DNA of 64,000 bases from Caprella mutica (taxonomy: Eukaryota > Arthropoda > Malacostraca > Amphipoda > Caprellidae). The translations under genes were made by a program, and so were the position numbers. This document shows, piece by piece, positions 34,201-46,200 of the stretch (the first letter of the stretch is position 1; each line of letters begins with the position of its first letter). The stretch lies in NCBI GenBank assembly GCA_947561585.1, contig CANNZV010000500.1, positions 310,001 through 374,000 of the forward strand, given 5' to 3'. Under the pieces are notes generated by a model, which was not told the origin of the DNA, did not search any database, and saw only the letters and a program-made list of their open reading frames with translations.

Positions 34201-37200
34201 ACAGAATAGAAACAAACAGACTACAGTTCTACACTAACAAATCCTCAATCACATTCATCACCCACTACAACTGTAAATACAGAATCCATCAAAACATAAC
34301 AATTAACAGCACCCCCTCCCATCAACAACACACCAAAAATCCTTGGAGTTACACTCGACTGCGACATACCGTTTCAACACTAGAGCCAAACACAGACGGA
34401 ACGTCATGCGGGCCCTCACTCTAACAATTAACGGACACTCCAAAGAAGACACTACAAAACCACACAAACGGTTCATAAGACCTATCCTCACCTATGCCCA
34501 CACAGTCTGGTCACCTGGCGCCGCAACACTCACCCTTCTACAGAAATTCAAACGCACACAAAACACCGCACACGGTATTGCCCCCTCCACGAGAAGACAC
34601 GTGTCCTGCCGCTTGCATCACACATGGATATGAGATGTACACACTTTTATACTTCCACATTTGGCACCTCACATCCATTACAATACATATAAACTGAGTG
34701 AAGGAGACCACGAAACACTCCGTTACACCTGTATAACACTACATAAATCTTTTCATAACGCTACACGAAATCTACCTTTCTCTCCCTTCTTACAAACACA
34801 GAATTGGGAGGGAGGGCTCGGATCGGGTGAGTACTCTACTGGGATCGTTTGAGTACTCTGAGTTGATAACTACTCTACGGATCAAGGGAAAATCTCCCAC
34901 ATTCTCACACGATGTCCAAAATTAAGACAACATCGGAGCACACACTCACTGGGCCAACTATGGACTTACAATTAGGAGAGCATTATTTTCCTGAGGGATG
35001 TCGGGTTCACATAGGTTCACATCCCCCACACGTGGCTCGAATGGATATTCCCAGGGCGATCTCTAAACAACAACTTAGCGCATAGAGCACAACAAGTCAA
35101 GACTTTCCTGAATGAGAATCTTCATTTGTTTCCCCTCAGAACATTCGGCCTAGTAGCTCTCCAGATCTGAGTATTTTTGACTATTTTCTATCTAACGTGT
35201 TGAAGGGGAGTCTAACGTTAATTATTGTTCAACAAATTGTAAAGATTACAGAAATTTTATCTATTTTACCCTTTGAATCGGGAAATTTCGAAATAAAAGA
35301 AAGAATGCTCATTTAGCTGTGGAGCTCTGTACAGTCGAAGAAGAGTGCATCTGTAATGATCTTCTCAAATTTTCTAATTTCACATTGTAATTCTAGTAGA
35401 TATTTTAAAATTGGTTCGGTTACACGACGACAATTTTTTAACATTTGAAAATAATAGGAAACTAAAAGGGTGACTTTATAAAGTGGAGCATCATGCAGTG
35501 ACTCTTTTCTCTGATAGTACATCATCACAGTGACTCTTTTCTCTGCTAGTACATCATCACAGTGACTCTTTTCTCTGCTAGTACATCATCACAGTGACTC
35601 TTTTCTCTGATAGTACATCATCACAGTGACTCTTTTCTCTGATAGTACATCATCACAGTGACTCTTTTCTCTGATAGTACATCATCACAGTGACTCTTTT
35701 CTCTGATAGTACATCATCACAGTGACTCTTTTCTCTGATAGTACATCATCACAGTGACTCTTTTCTCTGATAGTACATCATCACAGTGACTCTTTTCTCT
35801 GCTAGTACATCATCACAGTGACTCTTTTCTCTGCTAGTACATCATCACAGTGACTCTTTTCTCTGCTAGTACATCATCACAGTGACTCTTTTCTCTGCTA
35901 GTACATCATCACAGTGACTCTTTTCTCTGATAGTACATCATCACAGTGACTCTTTTCTCTGATAGTACATCATCACAGTGACTCTTTTCTCTGCTAGTAC
36001 ATCATCACAGTTACTCTTTTCTCTGCTAGTACATCATCACAGTGACTCTTTTCTCTGCTAGTACATCATCACAGTGACTCTTTTCTCTGCTAGTACATCA
36101 TCACAGTGACTCTTTTCTCTGCTAGTACATCATCACAGTGACTCTTTTCTCTGATAGTACATCATCACAGTGACTCTTTTCTCTGCTAGTACATCATCAC
36201 AGTGACTCTTTTCTCTGCTAGTACATCATCACAGTGACTCTTTTCTCTGCTAGTACATCATCACAGTGACTCTTTTCTCTGATAGTACATCATCACAGTG
36301 ACTCTTTTCTCTGCTAGTACATCATTTACATCTCATTGCTAGCTCTTTAGTCAATGTAGCTTCATCTCAAGTCAATCCTATATTCTCTTTATTTTTTCAA
36401 TAATATTTATCAGTTACAACACATAAGAAATAGATACCACTGCGATTTTTAATTTTGATTCATATTATTATCTAACTAATATTATAATATTTTATCAATC
36501 AATTGTAATTGCTAATTATTGCAAAATATCTTAATTACTATATTCATTGTATATATTTTTTATACTCTTTTAGTTTTGCTACAATAAACATTTTCCCCTC
36601 CATTATCATCTCAGCTTAAATATCTACAGTGGAATCAATAAGACTACACTACATCTAAAGTGTACATAATATTTTACATATGATTTCTTTCCTGTACAAT
36701 ACTCTCACAATTTTAAAAGTAAAAAAACATATTTCGATTGAGAAATAATTAATCCCAATTATATAGTAATGGAATAAACTTTTAAGGGGACCGACCAAGG
36801 AAAATCTCAATATGTTATCATTTTTTTTTATTTCATAAATAGGTACCTAATAACCTTATAAATGATTGTACAAAAAATCAGAACTCTAGAGTGTGCCTGT
36901 GTGACGCTATGCCACTGGGGAGAGGGGGAAGGGGGTGGCTATAGCGCTCTGTTAGTTCGAATAACTCGTTTTCTATGGGTCTAATCGAAAAAATGCCATG
37001 AACAAAAACGATAGGGAATTCAATTTTATATATAGGTACCAAGTTTCAGAACCGTAGCTTCATTAATAATTTTTTTTTTCAAAAACCATTGTCGGTCCCC
37101 CAATAACTTCGAATGGCATTTTAAGACACTTCAAAATGCTACAAATCTTTATATTCAAACACCTACTCCTTGTTTTTGGTCGAAGCTACGGCATTGTGGT

Positions 37201-40200
37201 TTTTTGCATTCAATTTTTCAGGAAATTACCTGGATTCTGTGGAGCATTTTGTTCGAATTTCAAATTAATTTTAGAAATATTAAATTTAAAAAAATGATTT
37301 TTTTTCTTTTTTCGATATTTCGAAAAATAAATAGAAATTCGAACAAAACGCTCCACAGATTTTAGGTAATTTCCTGGAGAATCGAATGCAAAAATCCGCA
37401 ATGCTGTAGCTTCAACCGAAATTGAGCCTTCGGCGTTTTAAAAAAAGGTCGAAATTCGAATAACTCATTTTTTGTGGGTCAAATCGAAAAAATGCCACGA
37501 ACAAAATCGAGAGAGAATTCAATTTTACATATGGATACCAAGTTTCAGAACCGTAGCTTTATTAATAAAAAGTTTTCAAAAACCATGGTCGATCCCCTTA
37601 AGACTTACTTCACAATTCTCAAATGGAATCTGTATGTGATAGGGTAAGGTCTGAGATATCGAACAGTTCCACATTTTCGATCATGAAGCAGTTGCTATTG
37701 CTTATTCATATTTAGCAGTTCACATTACACCAGTTCGGATTAATTACCATCTATTAATATCTCCTCAATAGGCTTCTGTCTACCATATAACCTTGACAAA
37801 GAATGTTCTGATGCACACTAGCTAATGGACGCTATTTGCTTGTTGGTGCTTCATCTCCTTTGGAAATTATTTATTTATTTACTTCTCTAAGGCATTTTGT
37901 ATGCAGCATTTCAATTATACGAACCAAAACTAAAAATGAATTACTGAAGATCCACGGACCGAGTTTCGTATGTAGTTCCTATACTTCACGATTGATGCAT
38001 CACCTCCAGTGCAGTGATTTTATATCTCACGGTCCGTACACACGAAGGGTTAAAGTCTTTCCACCAATTTTTTTGCAAAGCTCCTCCTACTTTTTTCACG
38101 AGAATAGAAGAAAAAAGTTAAAGTTGTTATTTATTTATCACGGTTAACAACTGGAAATAAATAACAATCTTATCGATTTTTCTTATATTCTTGTGGGAAA
38201 AGTAGGAGGAACTTAGCAAAAAGTCTGGTGAAAAGACTTGAAAAAACTCTACCTGAGAACGGCCCATAAGATATAAATAACAACATTGAAACGCCACTTC
38301 GGTAATAAAAGGAAACTACATAACTGAAAATAGTCGAAAATACCACTGAGCAAGATGGGTTTGCTGTGAACCTACCTCTGGTTCATAGGTTCACATTGCA
38401 CCTCTTTGGGAAATCTTCCTACAGAGAACAATGGTCCAAACATACTCCCTCTATTGTTATGCACTTTAATGTAATAACTCCTTTGATGACTTTGGTGTTC
38501 GCAAATAGAAAGGCTTAACTGTTCGTCTTTTCGAGAGTTACAACATCAAAGACTGACAGGATTAAAAAAAGAGGTATAGAAACATCAAACAGACCTAAAA
38601 ATTCACCACTGATTCGAAACCGAACTCTAATGCAAATAGGATTTAGTTACTGCTAAATTTAAATTGAATTTCATATATGACAAGATAACAGTTCGTCGTG
38701 AAATCAAATAAAGCTGATATTTTGGAAAAGGAAACCTCTTGTATACTCTAGAAACATAAGATGTTGAATTTGACCACCGAACATAACTGTTTGTTTGCAG
38801 ACGAGTGGTAGACTCAGAGCAATCTGCTTTTTCATTTCCAATGTACATAGTGGGTGAGTTTGAAGGCAACCCAAAGAAATAGAACAACAATAACTGACTG
38901 CAAACAGCGACACAGGTTGGTTTGGGTCTCCATATCGGGATATTGACTGCTGTTTTCAACCTCATTCCCGACGGTGAATAGACATCTTCCTATTCGATAA
39001 CTAGAATCCTACTTACAATGGTCAGATTTTATGACCTTTAAAATATTGTCTAATAATGTAGTTTCCTAATATGGTAACTGGTAAGATCAAATAAAGAGTA
39101 TTTGAACATTTCTGAAGATTGTGTTCTCTGGATGGAATCATTTCCATGATGGTGAGTAAAATGGTTCTCCCATAGACACTGCTCATGAAGTTAGGTATTC
39201 GAATGGTAAATGCTCTGCCCAATATCTAACATTTGTTATATTTTTCTGGAGAGGCAACTTGGAAGTTGGTACGAAATAAATGGAGTATCTTTTGATAGAC
39301 GAATGCAGTCAGAGAAAAATTGTAAATGCATTCCACTACGCACAGAAACTGTATTTAAGGATCAAGGAGCTTCAACAACTACCTTAAATCAGCCCATATT
39401 AATCCGTCGTTCTAATTTTCTATTTGGGGCAAAAGCCGCTTTGTATAATAATGAATTTAATCAATGAAACTATTTAAGTTTCCGACAAAAAATCCTGATT
39501 TTATTCCATTTTTATGGTGTTCCTTTAGGTTCCTCAGAGAATGAAGAACACATGCCTATTTTAGCATCTCTGTCACAATAGTGAGTTAACAAAATATAAA
39601 CTGTAGGAACGACTTTTTCGGTCCTTCAATACTTTATTAAAAAATAATAGTAATATTATATTAATAACTTTAGTTGATGAGAAAAACAATTACACAGTTA
39701 AAGCTAATTACAAAACATGAACAACTTCATACTGCTTGAACTGTTTTAGTTATTAGTAATAGATCTCCTGTGGTGGCATGTCCCGATCACTATTAGCTCT
39801 TCTTTTCACGTCTCATATGGCTATGGAAGATAAGAAGCATCCTGGTGAAATTACGTAACTTCTATTTGATGGCAACATCAAGTTGCTTGTCTGGGAAATT
39901 ACTTAAAGGTCCTCTCCAGGCTCCGGGAAAAAAATGAGTTTATTACATAATATTATAGAACTAAGGTCTAGGATCATTATTCTGCAAACCGCATACAATT
40001 CGGTTCAGTATATATTTTATTATTTGCTTTTAAGGTTTTTCAATACTCTGTGAGCAACAAATGAGCGAATCACTAATCTGACGCTGAGAAAGAAGATTGC
40101 ACACTCTTTGTTTTGATTTCAAATTTGAATTTTATAAACAAACAACGCGTTTTTGGCCTTTATTTTAGATATTAATTGTTTCCTAAAGTATATAAACGTT

Positions 40201-43200
40201 TCTATTATAAATTCATTCAATTTTATACATTTACACGAATAATAAATGGATTTATTAAACCTAATACCTAGTTGACAATCAAAACAAATGGTGTACATTC
40301 TTTTTCTTCAGGCTGAAAATTTCTTAAATTAGTAAGTCGGAAGGAAAATAGGTTTTGTAGAGTTTTGATTATGAAAATCTTTAAAAGCATAAAAAAATAG
40401 AGATATGCACCAAATTTGATGGGGTTTGCAGCAAAATGATAAGAAACATTAGCCTCGTTGAATAAAGCAATAAAAATATTTGCTTGGAGGGGACCTTTAA
40501 ACCTCCAGTAAGGATTTCTATCAAATGCTGAAATGATTTCATGCATGAAACTCAAGATAGAAACTATCAGATATCTTGTGTGACAGTTACAATAACGAAA
40601 ATAATTAAAACTAGAATAGGTACTCGTAGAGCGCATACCTTTATAGTCACTACATGTTTTGTTCACTTTGTGACCTTGCCCTTTGACCCAATTGCTGCTA
40701 AAATCTAATAAACAGGTTCCTGGATTTTGATATTTGGTTGAACACCCTTTGAGTTAAGCGAATAAAATTATTACTATTAAATAAATGCCGACCTAATAAT
40801 TACCTTCCGCGATTTGCCAAGGAAATAACTAGTTACAATGGTAAATTATATACTTATCTTCATACGATCGATAATGTGGAACAGTTCGGTAACTCGTAAC
40901 TTACCCTAATAGCATCTCTTACAGTAATGCATTCTTAGAAAGGAAAAAAATATAAAAGAGAAAGGTAGTCTTGAGAGACTGTGTTTATTTCATTAGAAAA
41001 ATAACATGTTTTTCACTGGCAATGTTACCACTAGTTATTAGGTAGCAATTAAAATAGTTACTCATTTCAAAGAATCTTCTTAAGCCAATGAGGTTGTGAA
41101 GTAACTACTAAGATATGCAGATGTTGTTTGGTAAGATATTTGAAGGTTCTTGAATTGTACTCTTCTAAAGGGCCGTACACACGTAGGGTTATTTAAGTCT
41201 TTCCACCAGACTTTTTGCTAAGCTCCTCCTACTTTTTTCACGAGAATATAAGAAAAAACGATATAATTGTTATTTAAATAATAACTATATCTTTTTTTCT
41301 TATATTCTTGTGGGAAAAGTAGGAGGAACTTAGCAAAAAGTCTGGTGGAAAGACTTAAAAAAAACCTACGTGTGTACGGCCCTTTAGACTTCACAGTGAA
41401 ATATTTGGGACACCACGTGACTTTAATATTTAACTTGAGACTTTATCTCCTTGGTAAAGTGTTGGGGAGTTGAAACCAGACTGCAGCAACTGGCAAAGTG
41501 ATCTCAAAGAAATCCTCCATTTGCTCAATGTTCTAAACTCACTAAAATGATAGAGACTTCAGACTCTATTCACAGGCTTCAGACTATTCTCACTATTCTG
41601 TAGATTTTCCTACAACAGATTGGAATACAGAAAAGCATATCAAGTGGGAGTGGCGAATTGACTTTATTGAGATAGATGCTAATATAATAAGTAATATTTA
41701 GTCGGTAGAGTAGTTTGGGTGAGTCTGACATCAGAACTAACTAACCTGTTGTACCTGAGATACTTTGATTCTAACAGAAGATGGAGAATTTGAAGAAACT
41801 TTGCATGAATACTAGAAATGGAGCTAAACATTTTGGATAGTTTATACTTTGGTGAGTATATTCTAGTGGTGGATTGGACCGAACTAGAGTGGGTATGTTG
41901 TGGTATGTACACCAAAGTGGTATGTACACCAATGTGGTATGTACACCAATGTGGTATGTACACCAATGTGGTATGTACACCAATGTGGTATGTACACCAA
42001 TGTGGTATGTACACCAATGTGGTAAATAACAGAGGTACTAGAGATATTAATTCGGTCGAAAAGATATTCGAAAACTACAAGCTAAGAGAAACTAAATAAC
42101 GTCTTTCTGGTTGTAGAGAGTAAAATAATTACACTCGAAATGAAGAGGTCACAAGGAAATAAAATACATGGGCATTTATACAACTAAGAATAATGAGTAA
42201 TAATAATAAAAGCAATAGATTTATTTACACATTAACTAGTAATTACTAGTGTAGTTAAATCACACTGGGCTAACTAGTTACTAAATTGAAGTAACTAAAG
42301 GATATACACAAGTCACATTTTGTCTAGTAGAGTGCTGTAAAGTCACTAACTAAATAAGTTGAGTCTGCAGCAATGAAGTGGAGGAAACTTGCAGTAACAC
42401 CCGTCTAAACCCCACCTAGTAGCTGTCTAAACCCACCTAGTAGCTGTCTAAAACCGACCTAGTGCACGTCTAAATACCAGTTAGTGTGTGTCTAAAGCCC
42501 ACCCAGTCCCCATCGCAGTCTCCGTCGAAATCGTATCAAGTCCTTGTTTAAACCCCTCTCAGTCCCTATCTAAATCCATCTGTTTTCCCATCTAAATCCC
42601 TCAAGAGACCCTGTCGAAAATCCTATGATTGCCCGTCAACACCCCTCTAACTCCCACTCAGTCCCCATCTAAGTGGCACCCTACAAGTGCCTCTGTCTGT
42701 TGTTGGCTGACTCAGCAGATGATTTCCCAGTGCTTGTAGAGACCAACTGACGGTAAGATTACCTTCTCCTATGACGAGGGAAGCGAACACAAGGTTAGAA
42801 ACACAAAACACAGACGGTGAAAAGCAACTACTAGAAAGCAGTGGGTAAAACAAACATAAAGTCTACTCTAATCAAAAAACTCTTTATAATTCACTCCATG
42901 AAGTTACTAAGCATTTGTTCGTTGGGCTTCTTTTTAGAAGGATGTGTTCATTGTGACAAAGTTAGCAGAGGAATAAATACTGAACTAATTAATACTTGTT
43001 CAAAACATAGCAATTATTTTATAGGTATTCAAATAAGAAACTGTTAAACATTAAGCAAATTATGTGGAAATTGGACTTCCAGAGCAATTATTCAATTATT
43101 TAATATAGCTCTAATTGAATATGAAATTATTTAAATTAAGAATCATTTTCCATTCATTACTCAAGTTATTTCCTACTTATCAACCTCTCTATTTTTGTAC

Positions 43201-46200
43201 ACTAGGAACAGTAGCTACAACCAATGGGATTTGTTGCAATGCGCTAAGAGGCTTTGCAATTAGTTCATTGAAAGTTGCTTCTGTGGTTGGAGAATAATTC
43301 TACTTTTAAGTTAAAAGAAAAATTCTGTCAAGAACATTTTAGTAACTTTTTTTAGAGCTCAGTTAGTGAATAGTTTGTTGTAGCGAATGGTTTGTTGTAG
43401 TGCACAAATGAATGGTGTTTACCTTATTTTTAGAAGCAATAGACAGGTTTCTCATCCTCTCTTCGATAGAGGGCGGTGTAGAAGTTCTCACAGAAGTAGT
43501 TGTGTTCACAACCCGTTGTGCAGAGGTGTCCGATGAGGGAGCTTTGACTGTGCTGCTTGTCTGAGATTTAGAGTTGACGCTGCTTTCACTGCTGGTGTTA
43601 CTCACCAGACTCGTGGAACTGGCAGTTCTGGTGTGTTTGGACAAATATGGGGAGGAGTACGTCGAGGAATAGGGAGATGAAGTCTTAGTATTTTTGAGAA
43701 CTGATTGTCGGGGTGTGGGTACTGGAGAATAATTTACAGTCGAGCATTTCTCTATTTTGGGAGCGAGAGCAGGACTCAGTCGAGGAGATTTAGATACCAC
43801 AGTGTCGAGGGGCTTGAGACTGGAAGAGGAAGCATTACTGCTCCTAATTACGGGAATGTTTTCTTTTTGTTTGATAGTATCAGTATCTGGAAGATTCATG
43901 CGAACATCAGCTTTGGGAGAGTTCTTTGGAGAACAACCACCTAGAGTCAAGTTCATGGAAGAGAACGCTTGGAAGTATTGTGAGACGTAAGTAAGAACGG
44001 AGAGTCTGTCGGGAATAGGGTTGTCGACCATATCTTCAGCATCTAACAGTGCAGGTATTCCCAGGTGTTCTTCAGCTACTCTGTAGGCCAGTTGGTTGTT
44101 GTCCAAAATGTTGTCGGGGTGAAGCGAATTGAAGTCTCTGGAATAGAAGAAAATAATAGAATTTTGCCCAAGACTATAATTCACTGCTAAGACTATTTCT
44201 ATTTCACCATCCTATAGACTACAATGACTGGTGACCGAAAATTTTAGTCTCGGGAATTTTTTTTCTGGAAAATTCGGTTGGCCGGAAATTTTGTTATGGA
44301 AAATAGGGTTTCTGAGCTTTCAGTCTCGGAATGAAAAAGTTAATTTTTCAAAGTAATCTTCACATATTTGTATATAAATGAAGACTATTTTCAAACTCTC
44401 AACATGACTAGCCGTTATCTAGTTAGTTGTACTGCGCACTTCATGATTGCTTACTGATCAGGCAGGGGGGGGGATTCGATCGTTGGGGGAGCGACACGCC
44501 CCCTTCCCTCCTTACACATATATTAGTATTCAATTTCATAATAAATAAAATGAAGGTATTAACGAACACTCGGCACTAGGTAGACTGCAGTAAACCAGTA
44601 TGTTACATCTAACTAACAAGTTTTTATTTATACCTCAGACCGAAAATTCCGAGACCAAATTTTCCGCTCAAATCTCATGTTAATAAATAAATGTCAACCT
44701 ATTTCAATTATTGTTCTTCAATAGAATCATTATAAAAAGAAGCCGAAAGTTTCGAGACTGAATTTTCCTAGAAGTGAGTAAGTAGCAAGTCACTCTATAG
44801 TCTAGACCAGTGGTTATTAAAGTGGGTGTCTGGCACCCCTTTGGGGCCTGGATTGTGGTTGTTTTATATGTGGATTGTTTTATATTTATCATGAAGCATA
44901 TACATGAAATATATTTGCCAGTTTCTCACATCACACTATTATAATATTACAATCGTAGCTTTTAAATCCATTTCAATACAATAAAATGCTCAAAGAAGGC
45001 CTTAGAAAAGCTATGGGTGTGTGATAATTTTCTTTAAGAATCAATGGTCTATACGATGAGTTAGTAGATAGTAACTCTACAGTCTATAGTAAACGACAGA
45101 TTAGTAGATAGTAACACTACAGTCTATAGTAAACGACAAATTAGTAGATAGTAACTCTACAGTAAGAATTACTAACATGAGATCAGGTCTGTGTGCGTGG
45201 ATGAGAGCACAGAAAGCCAGTCCGTCTCTCCAGGATGTGGTCATGTTGTCCACACTGACGTGAGGGTAGGTCATTGTGGCTCTCTTGGCCCACACCTCCA
45301 GAGCTTTGGTGCCTCTCTTTTCACAACTCATGATGCCTGAGGAGAGAAAAAGAACAGTTAAAGAAGTTACTCTTTGCAACACATGAGTAATAGCTACTAG
45401 TAGATACATGCCAGATTGTAGTTGATGGGAAATTTGGCTGACTTTTCTCTTAAATACATATTTTTTCTTCTCATTTCTTTATAAATATAAATTTGAGAAG
45501 AAATTAGAAAAATGTTGAAGAACTAGCCAACTAAATGGAGGAAGCATATTAGCATATTTTTATTTTTGGAAAATTCACCAGAGTTTAGTACACCAATTAC
45601 AGACTGGGATACACTTAGCCAAAAAAAGAAAGCATTCATGACTATAGAAGTCTTACTTTGTATAACACTTCATAAAATAAGTACTTCAATAAATAACAAT
45701 AATATATAAAAATAGTTTATTAGTTAAAAAAAAAGAAACAGCAAAATATTCACAACATGTTAAACTTAATATAAGCAATTTAGATGTTAGTTTGCGAATG
45801 GTAACACGGCAATAGAAAAAAATGCGTGAAACAGTTTAAAATACAAATAACCTCAAGTATTTTCTACGATATAAAACATGCAACATATTTCACAGAGAAA
45901 ATCAACAACATATACAATGTTACACACGATGTACATCAGAATAATGGTGATGAGATAGACTCTTTGTGGCAGTTTGCCAAGAACATGAGAAACTAATTAG
46001 AGTTTAGGGTCACCTGCGCATTTAAATACTCAACGTACGAAGATAAATTAATTGAAACAATATCAATTATGGGGTTATAATATATTTAAAGCCGAGTGAA
46101 GAATAAAGTTAGTAATAAAAAGCCACATACAGGTATAAATGAAAACAACTAAATTCAATCGTTTGTTTGAGTTAGTGCAGTGAAAAGTCAGAGATTACTG

